From Saccharofermentans sp. (GTDB lineage: Bacteria > Bacillota > Clostridia > Saccharofermentanales > Saccharofermentanaceae): a stretch of DNA of 47,417 nt. Shown in pieces: positions 9,886-20,445 of this stretch (its first letter is position 1; every line of letters begins with the position of its first letter). The DNA is taken from assembly GCA_024403695.1 (NCBI GenBank), contig JAKSRI010000022.1:1-47417 (forward strand), read 5' to 3'. The notes beneath the pieces were generated by a model that had not been told where the DNA came from, did no database searches, and was given only the letters and a program-made list of their open reading frames with translations. The translations under genes were made by a program, and so were the position numbers.

Positions 9886-9906
9886 ATTAGTTTTATAAGC
9901 ATAAAT

Positions 9907-9941
9907 AAATAGCTTCAAACTGAATCGGTTTGAAGCTATTT
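9907..9941. terminator. Bidirectional intrinsic terminator
   Basis: A 14-bp perfect stem (AAATAGCTTCAAAC at 9907-9920 with GTTTGAAGCTATTT at 9928-9941), loop TGAATCG, T-rich on both sides. It separates the convergent genes at 9253-9885 and 9955-10326. Confidence 0.88.
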
Positions 9942-9954
9942 TTAATTTCAGAAA

Positions 9955-10326
9955 TTACTTTGCACGCTTGGTATAACCATAAATACTATAGAATCCAGGT
10001 GTGTTTTCTTTAATATCAGTAATATAGACATCAAGAACCTCTCCCTGATTTACCGTCTCATCCATAGGGAGCTCGACAGTAACACTTTCGATCCCGTCTG
10101 GCATATCTTCATAGTTCATATACACTGTACGTCTTGTTGTCGGTATATCTTTATTAACCTTAACCATTACTCGACACTTCTGATTAATGATCTTATCGCC
10201 ATTCTGATAAGCTACAATAACATCTTCTGGACTGTTATAAAGTGTATCGTTTTTACATCCAGTAAAAGCAAAAACCATAGATAAAGACAGTACCACCAAT
10301 AACAAAATAGAAACTAGTTTACGCAT
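9955..10326 (-). CDS. Small lipoprotein, possibly OB-fold
   Basis: 123 residues with a lipoprotein signal peptide: MRKLV start, hydrophobic stretch, lipobox FTGC with Cys at about residue 24. The mature part (about 100 residues) looks all-beta; the pattern resembles tRNA_anti-like OB-fold lipoproteins of Firmicutes, but this is a weak match. AGGGGGC precedes the start. It begins 29 nt after the PTS gene and shares its promoter and the terminator at 9907-9941. Confidence 0.78.
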   Translation of the reverse strand: MRKLVSILLLVVLSLSMVFAFTGCKNDTLYNSPEDVIVAYQNGDKIINQKCRVMVKVNKDIPTTRRTVYMNYEDMPDGIESVTVELPMDETVNQGEVLDVYITDIKENTPGFYSIYGYTKRAK

Positions 10327-10355
10327 AACGCCCCCTAAACAAATTGATGCAGTGA

Positions 10356-11459
10356 TTATAACTTAACGATCCACTTCTTTTGTGCCATGGTTAGAGAAAA
10401 AGCGATAACGAAAGACATCACCATGGAGATAAGGAACGTCATAAATCCCGGTCCTACATAAGCAATACATGTAACGAAACTTGGGAAAGCAAAGGACGTG
10501 CAGTGAACCCCTGCCGTACCAGTTATGGCGCCACCAATTGCACCTGCCACACAAGCAGTAATCATGGCTCTTGGATTCTTCATGTTAGAACCAAATAACG
10601 CAGGCTCAGTTACACCTAAAGCTGCTGACAGAGCACCCTGATATGCCACCCTTTTCTCACTTTTGTCCTTAAGCAAAATTCCGAGAGCAAGTGCCGCACC
10701 AGCCTGTCCATAAACGGCACCACCAAGAAGTGGAAGGATTACGTCATAGCCCATATTAGAAATGTTAGTAATACAAACTGGAACGATGCTCCAGTGCGCA
10801 CCAACAAATACCATTGGCTGGATAAAGAATCCCATAAATGCACCTGCGACTACTGGGTTAAAGGCATATAGCCTAAAGAAAATACTTGTTAAGAAATCAC
10901 CAATCCATGTACCAATTCTTCCAAAGAAAATAAAAGTAACTGGAAGAACAATAAGCATACAAATAATTGGTTTCAAGAATCCTCTTACTGCCTCTGGAAT
11001 CTTATTGCAAGGCTTCTCTACGAAGTGCAAAAGTCCTACAGCTAACAGAACTGGAATTACGCTTGAGTGATAAACACTAGGTGGCACTGTAAGGCCAAAA
11101 AAACTCATGGACTTGCCATTCTCTAATACTGCTACCAAATCTGGATAGAGCATAGCTACTGGAATTAACATAGATATGAATGGATCTGTTCTCCACTGCT
11201 TTGATGCAGTATATGCCAAGAAGAATGGAAGGAAATAGAAGAATCCATCGGATACTGCAAAGAGTATCTGGTACACTCCACTGGACTCCTGCAACACACC
11301 TGCAGCAGCTAATAAAACAACTGCACTCTTAATAATACTTGCCGCTGTAAGGCAGTTAATTATCGGAAAGAATATACCAGTAATCTGATCAATGACTGTT
11401 TTATACAGACTCTTATCCTGGGTTTTACGTCCATGCTTCTTGTGTTTCTTACTTCCCAT
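10356..11459 (-). CDS. PTS EIIC-only sugar permease, glucoside/sucrose/trehalose family
   Basis: 367 residues, about ten membrane helices. It matches the EIIC part of beta-glucoside/sucrose-type PTS permeases: GIFFPIINCLTAASIIK at the start, GFFYFLPFFLAYTASKQ, GAHWSIVPV, and the GVTEPALFGSNMKNPRA loop with the conserved GxTEP motif. No EIIB or EIIA domain is fused or adjacent, so phosphate must come from another PTS protein or the permease has lost that coupling. An earlier in-frame TTG at 11522 is rejected: a good promoter (TTGACA-18-TATATT) lies inside that extension, so transcription starts after it. The ATG at 11459 is the first good start. The substrate is not deducible. Confidence 0.87.
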   Translation of the reverse strand: MGSKKHKKHGRKTQDKSLYKTVIDQITGIFFPIINCLTAASIIKSAVVLLAAAGVLQESSGVYQILFAVSDGFFYFLPFFLAYTASKQWRTDPFISMLIPVAMLYPDLVAVLENGKSMSFFGLTVPPSVYHSSVIPVLLAVGLLHFVEKPCNKIPEAVRGFLKPIICMLIVLPVTFIFFGRIGTWIGDFLTSIFFRLYAFNPVVAGAFMGFFIQPMVFVGAHWSIVPVCITNISNMGYDVILPLLGGAVYGQAGAALALGILLKDKSEKRVAYQGALSAALGVTEPALFGSNMKNPRAMITACVAGAIGGAITGTAGVHCTSFAFPSFVTCIAYVGPGFMTFLISMVMSFVIAFSLTMAQKKWIVKL

Positions 11460-11492
11460 TTCTTTACCCGCTTTTGTTGTTTTATCTTGAAT

Positions 11493-11522
11493 AATATAGT
11501 TGAGCGTTTGTTGGGATGTCAA
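11493..11522 (-). promoter_or_regulatory. Promoter of the PTS EIIC-lipoprotein operon
   Basis: On the minus strand TTGACA (11517-11522) and TATATT (11493-11498) are separated by 18 bp. The start point would fall about 30 nt before the ATG at 11459. This decides the start codon of the EIIC gene. Confidence 0.7.
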
Positions 11523-11548
11523 CTGTTTGTGTTTTTATGGATAGGAGA

Positions 11549-11608
11549 GTTTTACAACATGAAATTATCACTGCGAGCAGTGATTATGATACTTTGAAGT
11601 TGCAAAAC
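11549..11608. repeat. Dispersed palindromic element, copy 1
   Basis: 60-bp element with near-perfect terminal inverted repeats (GTTTTACAAC / GTTGCAAAAC) and an inner stem ATCACTG-CGAG-CAGTGAT. It aligns without gaps to 39028-39087 (about 46 of 60 positions identical, same orientation). It lies upstream of the PTS promoter. It is non-coding; origin unknown. Confidence 0.6.
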
Positions 11609-11617
11609 ATCCCATTC

Positions 11618-11673
11618 TTAAAAAATTGCCACTTACCTCGTCATTTGAACACTGATTTGACGAGGCTACTGGC
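11618..11673 (-). terminator. Second terminator downstream of ATP synthase operon
   Basis: Interrupted stem: GCCA (11628-11631) with TGGC (11670-11673), and CCTCGTCA (11636-11643) with TGACGAGG (11658-11665). On the minus strand it ends in a run of six T (complement of 11620-11625). With the hairpin at 11736-11770 it makes a tandem terminator that insulates the PTS promoter from the ATP synthase operon. The whole gap 11460-11793 holds only these terminators, the palindromic element and the PTS promoter. Confidence 0.7.
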
Positions 11674-11735
11674 ATTTTCCACATTCACAACACACAATTC
11701 ACGATTACACCCCATACATCATCGCACCAAGCACA

Positions 11736-11770
11736 ATAAAAAACCGGTCCCAGCAGTCACTGGAACCGGT
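11736..11770 (-). terminator. Intrinsic terminator of the ATP synthase operon
   Basis: 11-bp stem (ACCGGTTCCAG with CTGGGACCGGT on the minus strand, one G-T pair) followed by TTTTTTA, located 24 nt after the atpC stop codon. Confidence 0.9.
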
Positions 11771-11793
11771 CATCAAAATCGATTAACTATAAA

Positions 11794-12063
11794 TTAGTCC
11801 TTCTTAAAAAGATTCTTATCTCCAACAAGAAGGTTAACACCATCCTTACCTACATTAAGAATACCGCTGTCAAGCTGGCCTTCTAATTCATCCTCATTAG
11901 TAAGAGTAACAACACACTTACCTGGCTTAACTGTAGTTACAAAAGGAACATGGCCAGCAAATACTGCCAAGTCACCCTCTGCACCACGAAGGGTAAGACA
12001 GATAACGTCGTCATTAAACACCTCACCATCAGGTGATAAGATTGTCAGATGATAATTCTTCAT
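11794..12063 (-). CDS. atpC: F1Fo ATP synthase epsilon subunit, short form
   Basis: 89 residues, compared with about 130-140 in most bacteria. The N-terminal beta-sandwich is intact (LTILSPDGEVF, GDLAVFAGHVPFVTTVKPG, GILNVGKDGVNLLVG), then the protein ends with FKKD. The C-terminal two-helix domain, which inhibits ATP hydrolysis in many bacteria, is absent. A terminator follows 24 nt after the stop, so there is no frameshifted remnant of that domain. It is the last gene of the operon, with two bases to atpD. A domain-less epsilon of similar length is known from Chlorobium. Confidence 0.95.
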   Translation of the reverse strand: MKNYHLTILSPDGEVFNDDVICLTLRGAEGDLAVFAGHVPFVTTVKPGKCVVTLTNEDELEGQLDSGILNVGKDGVNLLVGDKNLFKKD

Positions 12064-12065
12064 TT

Positions 12066-14355
<2,290 letters not shown>

Positions 14356-14365
14356 TTATATGTCC

Positions 14366-15865
14366 TTAGTTCTTAGTAGTTAATTTATCGAGAACTTCCT
14401 TAAGTTCTTCCTCATCCTGCTTTGTCCATGAACCACCAACGATTCTGCTCATCCAGTCTGGATGCTCGTGCTCAAGAACTGCAAAGAGGTCTGTCTCGAA
14501 TTCCTTAACGCCATCTACTGGGATGTTATTAAGATATCCGTGAATTACTGCATAGATAATTCCTACCTGACATCCTACTGCGATTGGAGTGTTAAGACCC
14601 TGCTTCAATACAGCAACGATTCTCTCACCAAGTCTCAGACGTGCCTTAGTATCTGCATCGAGGTCAGAACCAAACTGTGAGAACTCCTGAAGCTCTCTGT
14701 ACTGAGAGTACAAGAGCTTAAGCTCACCAGATACCTTCTTCATAGCCTTAACCTGAGCGGAACCACCAACTCGGCTTACAGAAATACCTGGGTTAACCGC
14801 TGGGATAATACCACTATGGAACAACTCAGTCTCAAGGAAGATCTGTCCATCTGTGATAGAAATAACGTTTGTAGGAATATAAGCAGATACGTCACCTGCC
14901 TGTGTCTCTACGATAGGAAGAGCAGTAATGGAACCGCCTCCGAAAGCAGCGTCTACGCAAGCAGCTCGCTCCAAAAGTCTGGAGTGGAGATAGAATACAT
15001 CTCCTGGGTAAGCCTCACGTCCTGGAGGTCTTCTGATAAGGAGCGAAAGCGCTCTGTAAGCAACTGCGTGCTTGGAAAGGTCATCATAAATAATAAGAAC
15101 GTCCTTACCCTGCTCTCTGAAATACTCAGCCATAGCGCATCCTGAATATGGAGCGATGTACTGGATAGGAGCACTCTCAGCAGCTGTAGCTGATACAACG
15201 ATTGTATATGGCATAGCGCCTGCTCTTGTAAGGTCCTGAACGAGCTGTACTACAGATGTTGCCTTCTGTCCGATAGCAACATAGATACAGATAACGTCCT
15301 CATTCTTCTGGTTAATAATTGTATCAATAGCAATCTGTGTCTTACCTGTCTGTCTGTCACCGATGATAAGCTCACGCTGACCACGTCCAATAGGAATCAT
15401 AGAATCGATAGCCTTAATACCAGTCTGAAGCGGCTTATCTACGCTGTGACGCTCGATGATACCAGGAGCCTCAGCCTCTACTGGCTTAAATCCGCTGTTG
15501 TAGATAGGTCCCTTACCATCAATAGGCTCACCCAATGGGTTAACAACTCGTCCGAGGAAGCCTTCACCAACAGGAACTGACAATACTGTACCTGTTCGCT
15601 TAACCTTTGTTCCCTCTCTGATATCATTCTTATCTGAAAGAATAGCAACAGAAACTGTCTCAGACTCAAGGTTCTGAGCAAGACCTACGGAGCCATCCTC
15701 GAACTCGAGAAGCTCTGTAGACATACAGTTACGAAGTCCGTATACACTGGCAATACCATCACCAACGAGAACTACTGTTCCAACTTCGCCCATATCGATG
15801 CGATTCTTATAATTTTTAATCTGTTCCTTAAGGATGTTACTGATTTCTTCTGGCTTTCTGCTCAT
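14366..15865 (-). CDS. atpA: F1Fo ATP synthase alpha subunit
   Basis: 499 residues, normal length. Non-catalytic nucleotide-binding subunit of F1: Walker A GDRQTGKT near residue 170, [17 protein letters not shown], the [21 protein letters not shown] segment and the [11 protein letters not shown] motif. AAGGAAG precedes the start by a slightly long gap. One base separates it from atpH. Confidence 0.98.
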   Translation of the reverse strand: MSRKPEEISNILKEQIKNYKNRIDMGEVGTVVLVGDGIASVYGLRNCMSTELLEFEDGSVGLAQNLESETVSVAILSDKNDIREGTKVKRTGTVLSVPVGEGFLGRVVNPLGEPIDGKGPIYNSGFKPVEAEAPGIIERHSVDKPLQTGIKAIDSMIPIGRGQRELIIGDRQTGKTQIAIDTIINQKNEDVICIYVAIGQKATSVVQLVQDLTRAGAMPYTIVVSATAAESAPIQYIAPYSGCAMAEYFREQGKDVLIIYDDLSKHAVAYRALSLLIRRPPGREAYPGDVFYLHSRLLERAACVDAAFGGGSITALPIVETQAGDVSAYIPTNVISITDGQIFLETELFHSGIIPAVNPGISVSRVGGSAQVKAMKKVSGELKLLYSQYRELQEFSQFGSDLDADTKARLRLGERIVAVLKQGLNTPIAVGCQVGIIYAVIHGYLNNIPVDGVKEFETDLFAVLEHEHPDWMSRIVGGSWTKQDEEELKEVLDKLTTKN

Positions 15866-15866
15866 A

Positions 15867-16394
15867 TTAAGATATCACTTCCTTTATGTTATTAAGGTTC
15901 TTACGAACACTTCCGTCGAATAATTTTCCGTCTACTTCTACAGAGATACCACCAATAAGAGCCTTATCAATAACATACTCTGCTTCTACACGCTTTCCGG
16001 TAACTGCAGAAATCTTAGTAATGAGTCTGGATTTCTGATCATCGCTAAGCTCTACTGCACTTGTAACTACTGCCTTAGAGAAACGCATATAATCCTCGTA
16101 CATCGCATTAAATTCATCAACACAATCTCCAAGAATATATGTGTCACCATGGTCACAAAGGATATTCAGGAATGCGAATACATCTTCACACACCTTACCT
16201 TCGAATACTGTAGACAAGCTGTTTGTTCTCTCTGACTTAGATACAGCAGGATTAACGAGATACTCGATATACTCTGGGTTCTCGTTAATTACTTCTCTAA
16301 TGACATCCAGGTCGTCATGAACCTGCGCCATGGACTCATTCTCCAAGGCGATAGCAAACATAGCCAATGCATATTCCTTAGCGTTACCGTTCAT
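15867..16394 (-). CDS. atpH: F1Fo ATP synthase delta subunit
   Basis: 175 residues. Peripheral stalk subunit of the OSCP/delta family: [17 protein letters not shown] N-terminus, helical bundle, and C-terminal [22 protein letters not shown] segment (family pattern G..V.....DGSVR..L). The start codon overlaps the atpF stop (TAATG), indicating translational coupling. Confidence 0.95.
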   Translation of the reverse strand: MNGNAKEYALAMFAIALENESMAQVHDDLDVIREVINENPEYIEYLVNPAVSKSERTNSLSTVFEGKVCEDVFAFLNILCDHGDTYILGDCVDEFNAMYEDYMRFSKAVVTSAVELSDDQKSRLITKISAVTGKRVEAEYVIDKALIGGISVEVDGKLFDGSVRKNLNNIKEVIS

Positions 16395-16894
16395 TATGCG
16401 TTCTCCATATTATCTATGAAAGAATCAATAAGAACCTTATGATCATTCATATTAATCTCGCGTCCGATAATCTGCTCAGAAATAGCAGCAGAGACACCAA
16501 CGATTTCCTGCTTAATGGTCTCCTGAGCCTCGATTCTCTCGCGCTCAGCATCAGCCTTAGCCTTACGAATAATAGACTCAGCTTTCTCACGAGACTCATA
16601 AAGCATAACCTCAGAACGATGGTCTGCCTTCTCGACTGCAGCTTTAATTATCTCATCTGCCTTATCATCAGCTGTCTTAATCTTCTCTTCCCAAGATGCC
16701 TTAAGTTCATTAGCATCGCTAGTAGCCTGTGTAGCCTTATCATATTCTGCCATTACTTCAGCTTCACGCTTGGCAAGAATATTCTTAACTGGCTTAAACA
16801 ATAACTTCTTGAAGATGAAAAACAGTACAACAAGATTGGCAAGAGAGATTATTATCTGCCAAATATTTACTGAGATTACATCTAAGCTATTCAT
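16394..16894 (-). CDS. atpF: F1Fo ATP synthase subunit b
   Basis: 166 residues. One N-terminal membrane helix (about 10-30, IWQIIISLANLVVLFFIFKK), then LLFKPVKNILAKR and a long charged helix rich in Ala, Glu and Lys, the peripheral stalk. The gene overlaps atpH by one base and starts one base after the atpE stop; its ribosome binding site lies inside the atpE end. Confidence 0.95.
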   Translation of the reverse strand: MNSLDVISVNIWQIIISLANLVVLFFIFKKLLFKPVKNILAKREAEVMAEYDKATQATSDANELKASWEEKIKTADDKADEIIKAAVEKADHRSEVMLYESREKAESIIRKAKADAERERIEAQETIKQEIVGVSAAISEQIIGREINMNDHKVLIDSFIDNMENA

Positions 16895-16895
16895 T

Positions 16896-17207
<312 letters not shown>

Positions 17208-17216
17208 TCATTTGTT

Positions 17217-18080
17217 TTAATTACTCTGCTTAGCCATCTTACGTGCCTTACGCTTGTAGTACTCTTCCTCAGGGAAGCCACCGGAAACATAAAGCATTGT
17301 AAGCATCGCGAATATGAAAGCCTGCAAACATCCACTGAAGATATCAAAGTAGATGGAGAACACAGCAGGAAGACCAATTCTGAAGAGCTCCAGCTCACCA
17401 ATCTTTCCTGGGAGCCACTGGAAAACAATCTTGGACAATCCACCAAGACCTGTGGCAATAAGAACGGAAATAATGGAACCAGAAAGAACGTTACCATAAT
17501 GACGGAATGTCATAGAGAACGGTGTAGCAAATTCACTAACAACGTTAATAGGTGCGAAGAAAGCAACTGGCTCAGCAAAGCCCTTAAAGTAAACGAGTGG
17601 TCCAGCCTTAAGCTTATAGTAAGTAATAAGGAAGAATACCATTACGGACCAACCAGCGATTACGTTAATATCTGAAGTAGCGGCATAAAGACCGAAGAGT
17701 GACTGCAAACTAGAAAAAGCAGAAAGACCAAGGATAGCACAGATAAATGGTGCGAAACCCATAAAGAATTCACCCATATTGCTTCGTACGAGACCTTCAA
17801 CCTTCTCTACAATCCACTCTGCAACAACCTGTCTCTTAGAGATATTCTTTGTCTTAAGTCCATGTGTAAGGAACAAACAGAAGAAGAACAATGAAATTAC
17901 TACCAACCATGAGTTAACCTGTGCCTCAGTAATAGGAAGTCCACCCATAGGAAGATCAATAGTAAAGAATATATGCGCACCTGTTACAGAGATACCCTCA
18001 GACGCAGGAATAAAAAGAACCTTAATAGCTACGCCTGCAATAATTGGCAATATGGAAAGTATTAAAAATAAAATACTCAT
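17217..18080 (-). CDS. atpB: F1Fo ATP synthase subunit a
   Basis: 287 residues, five to six membrane helices. The essential stator Arg lies in TPFSMTFRHYGNVLSGSII, and the ion-channel helix follows with QAFIFAMLTMLYV. The ATG at 18080 has GGAGGAG 4 nt upstream and forms an ATGA overlap with the atpI-like gene; a longer frame to 18122 lacks such a site and would overlap far into that gene. Confidence 0.95.
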   Translation of the reverse strand: MSILFLILSILPIIAGVAIKVLFIPASEGISVTGAHIFFTIDLPMGGLPITEAQVNSWLVVISLFFFCLFLTHGLKTKNISKRQVVAEWIVEKVEGLVRSNMGEFFMGFAPFICAILGLSAFSSLQSLFGLYAATSDINVIAGWSVMVFFLITYYKLKAGPLVYFKGFAEPVAFFAPINVVSEFATPFSMTFRHYGNVLSGSIISVLIATGLGGLSKIVFQWLPGKIGELELFRIGLPAVFSIYFDIFSGCLQAFIFAMLTMLYVSGGFPEEEYYKRKARKMAKQSN

Positions 18081-18508
18081 GCTTCTCCTCCATCTGCCTC
18101 TTCGTTCTGAACTGGCTGCCACTGGCCGTTCTTCTTAAGAAGTGCTGTTCTAATATAAATACCAAATGATGTAAAGAACACGGAAATAATTGTTGCCCAT
18201 ACATCAAAGAATGGTACGAAAACTCCAATGACCATTATAGCCAAAAGGAATATTGTTCTATAAGTATGCGAAAAAGACACGGTGGTCTTAGCATCCTTCT
18301 GTGTCTTGCCAAGTGCACTCTGAATTCCAAGTCCCATAAGGAAGAAATTAAGAAGTCCTGCACTACCACCAAGGATGTTACCAAGCAGTACTGTATAGTT
18401 CCACTTGCCTATAATAAGATATACACCCTCTAGAAGAATGCTCAACACCAACACTACAAGTGCCAGATTCTTGGTCTCTGTCTTAATTGTAGAATCAACG
18501 TTTGCCAA
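18077..18508 (-). CDS. AtpI-like membrane protein, first gene of the ATP synthase operon
   Basis: 143 residues with four membrane helices in two pairs (about 15-34, 40-58, 84-102, 106-124), as in ATP synthase subunit I (AtpI), thought to help c-ring assembly or cation uptake. The family is poorly conserved, so the call rests on topology and position just before atpB. The start is TTG at 18508 with GGGAGAAG upstream. The leader region back to the HPr terminator is about 50 nt and AT-rich; I see no clear promoter boxes. Confidence 0.8.
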   Translation of the reverse strand: MANVDSTIKTETKNLALVVLVLSILLEGVYLIIGKWNYTVLLGNILGGSAGLLNFFLMGLGIQSALGKTQKDAKTTVSFSHTYRTIFLLAIMVIGVFVPFFDVWATIISVFFTSFGIYIRTALLKKNGQWQPVQNEEADGGEA

Positions 18509-18561
18509 TCATTCTTCTCCCAAATCGCATTTGAATATATTCTATCATATATTCAGTTAAT

Positions 18562-18600
18562 ATAAAAAAAGAGGAGTTCACCAAAATTTGGTGAACTCCT
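18562..18600 (-). terminator. Intrinsic terminator after the HPr-like gene
   Basis: Perfect 14-bp inverted repeat (arms 18572-18585 and 18587-18600, arm AGGAGTTCACCAAA) followed on the minus strand by a T-run (complement of 18564-18570). It ends the glycan/HPr transcript before the ATP synthase operon. Confidence 0.9.
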
Positions 18601-18634
18601 TTGTTCATTTGTATTATACACAAAAGTTAAAAAA

Positions 18635-18892
18635 TTAAAAGTTATCTTTAATAAATTTCTTAATTCCTTCGATAGCTGCAGACTCATCATCGCCCATTGC
18701 AGTAACAGTAATCTTGTCCTTACATGAAATCGCAAGACTCATTACAGCCAACATCTTTGTAGCGTCAGCAGACTTTTCACCCTTTGTAATAAAAATCTTA
18801 CTCATATATCTCTCTGCTGCCTTAGAAAGATCACTTGCAGGCTTAACATGAACACCAATTTCATTCTTAATTGTATAAGTAAACTTCTTCAT
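18635..18892 (-). CDS. HPr-family phosphocarrier, Ser46-less variant
   Basis: 85 residues, full HPr length. The active-site His15 is in GVHVKPAS, but the usual Arg17 is Lys. The regulatory site of Firmicute HPr (Ser46 before xMGVMSL) reads DATKMLAVMSL here, so position 46 is Lys. It should accept phosphate at His15 but cannot be phosphorylated by HPr kinase at Ser46. GGGGAGGAG precedes the ATG. It starts 32 nt after the last glycan gene with no visible promoter between, so it is probably the tail gene of that operon. A housekeeping ptsH is expected elsewhere. Confidence 0.9.
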   Translation of the reverse strand: MKKFTYTIKNEIGVHVKPASDLSKAAERYMSKIFITKGEKSADATKMLAVMSLAISCKDKITVTAMGDDESAAIEGIKKFIKDNF

Positions 18893-18924
18893 AGAGGTTA
18901 CTCCTCCCCTGGAACTAATTGATA

Positions 18925-19866
18925 TTATTTTACCACGATTTCCTCAGAAATGATGAATACTGGTCTTCTTCTTGCAGCATCATATGCTCTCCACAAATAC
19001 TCTGCAATAATACCAAGAGAAATATTAGTAATACCAAATCCCATAGCCATAATACTAATGAGAGTTGAATAACCCATTGGAACGTCTGGATTAACCAGCT
19101 TATTAATAACTGAAAATACTCCAACAAAAACACCGATTACAAACATGAGCACACCAATGATACTAACCAGTCTGATTGGCATAAAAGAAAATGATACAAA
19201 AGAATCTATAAGAAGCTTAATCTTCTTCTGAAGTGTCCACTTGGAAGCACCTGCAGCACGCTCCTTATAGTCGAGTGAAACATTGAAGTACTTGAATCCT
19301 GCATCCATAATCTGGAGCATGATGGATGAATTACCCTCGATATTATCATTAAGGAATTTCTTAATCTTTCCATTAAATACGATTGTAGATGTTCCGCCAG
19401 AAGAATAACTCTTAACAGCATACTTCTGCATCATCTTGGAATACATCTTGGAGAATGCTCTATTAGCAGCAGATACGCCAACAGACTTCTTCTCTACATA
19501 GACAGCATCATAGCCTTCACCTGTAATCTTCTCATAGGAAAGTGGGATAAGCTCCAATGGTTCCTGAAGATCAGAACCAAGCCAAGTGCAGATATCGTAA
19601 GATGCCTTGGAAACACCTGCTCTAATTGCAGCGTGAGAACCATAGTTCTTAGACAAATCAAGGATCTGTACCTTCGCGATATTAGTAAATATCTGCTTTC
19701 TAATCAATTCTACAGACTTATCTGTGGAACCGTCGTTAACAAAAACAACCTCAATTGGGAAAGAAAGTGTTCCAACATACTTGTCGAACTCTGTACAGAA
19801 AAGTTCAATTCCCTCTTCCTCATTAAGGAAAGGAACGATAATTGACATGCCTTTATTTGATTCCAT
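18925..19866 (-). CDS. Polyprenyl-phosphate glycosyltransferase (GT2, GtrB/DPM1-like)
   Basis: 313 residues. GT-A domain with MSIIVPFLNEEEGI, the nucleotide-binding FVNDGSTDKS motif, the GSDLQEP segment (DXD-like, metal binding), and two C-terminal membrane helices (about 233-256 and 265-290). This architecture moves a sugar from a nucleotide onto undecaprenyl phosphate at the inner face of the membrane. AGAGGT precedes the ATG. Last sugar gene of the operon; its product would feed the flippase (27815-28201) and the GT-C-like protein (23196-25511). Confidence 0.9.
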   Translation of the reverse strand: MESNKGMSIIVPFLNEEEGIELFCTEFDKYVGTLSFPIEVVFVNDGSTDKSVELIRKQIFTNIAKVQILDLSKNYGSHAAIRAGVSKASYDICTWLGSDLQEPLELIPLSYEKITGEGYDAVYVEKKSVGVSAANRAFSKMYSKMMQKYAVKSYSSGGTSTIVFNGKIKKFLNDNIEGNSSIMLQIMDAGFKYFNVSLDYKERAAGASKWTLQKKIKLLIDSFVSFSFMPIRLVSIIGVLMFVIGVFVGVFSVINKLVNPDVPMGYSTLISIMAMGFGITNISLGIIAEYLWRAYDAARRRPVFIISEEIVVK

Positions 19867-19875
19867 ATATACCTC

Positions 19876-20436
19876 TTAGAAATACTTAAAATCTGCAGTT
19901 CCGTCTTCGTTAATAATAACTTCGCCAATAACCTTGGCTGGAATTCCAGCTGCAATGCTATAGTCAGGAATATCCTTATTTACAAAACTATGAGCACCGA
20001 TAACACAGTGATTACCGATTGTAACGCCTGCACCTACCATGGACATAGTTCCAATAACTGTATTATCACCAATAGTAACATCAGCATGTACAAATGGAGA
20101 CTTACCGCCAGAAACATAATACTTAGTAGAATCATGAGTATAAATCATAACGCCTGAATCGATACTTACAAAGTTACCAATCTTAAGCTTGCCTGACGCA
20201 CCCTCTAGGAGTGTGTAAGGTCCGACCCACACGTTCTCACCGATTTCGACGTCGCCCATAACCACGCAGGTATCGTACACAGATGAGCCCTTGCCGCAGT
20301 TAAGATATGGTGCCTTGTCAAAGCGGTTAAAGATATACTCGCCACTTGGGAGCACTCTGTTGTACTTGGCGCGCATTTCGTCGCGCTTGCCCTGCATATA
20401 GGCCTCAAAATGCTGTGCAAATTCCTGATCAGTCAT
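19876..20436 (-). CDS. Left-handed beta-helix (hexapeptide) acyltransferase
   Basis: 186 residues. After a helical start of about 40 residues come hexapeptide turns (VMGDVEIGENVWVGPYTLLEG, DVTIGDNTVIGTMSMVGAGVTIGNHCVIGAHS) and the closing AAGIPAKVIGE motif. A loop with THDS may hold the catalytic His. It probably acylates (acetyl or related) a sugar nucleotide. AAGGTGA precedes the ATG. Neighbours are an SDR and the polyprenyl transferase. The acceptor cannot be told from sequence. Confidence 0.87.
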   Translation of the reverse strand: MTDQEFAQHFEAYMQGKRDEMRAKYNRVLPSGEYIFNRFDKAPYLNCGKGSSVYDTCVVMGDVEIGENVWVGPYTLLEGASGKLKIGNFVSIDSGVMIYTHDSTKYYVSGGKSPFVHADVTIGDNTVIGTMSMVGAGVTIGNHCVIGAHSFVNKDIPDYSIAAGIPAKVIGEVIINEDGTADFKYF

Positions 20437-20445
20437 GGTGTCACC

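Noticed and set aside
11460..11522. Longer start of the PTS EIIC at a TTG
   Set aside because: A strong -35/-10 pair lies within the extension, so the mRNA would not contain it.
18509..18561. Promoter of the ATP synthase operon
   Set aside because: The sequence is AT-rich with several TATATT-like boxes, but none has a convincing -35 partner, so no call is made.
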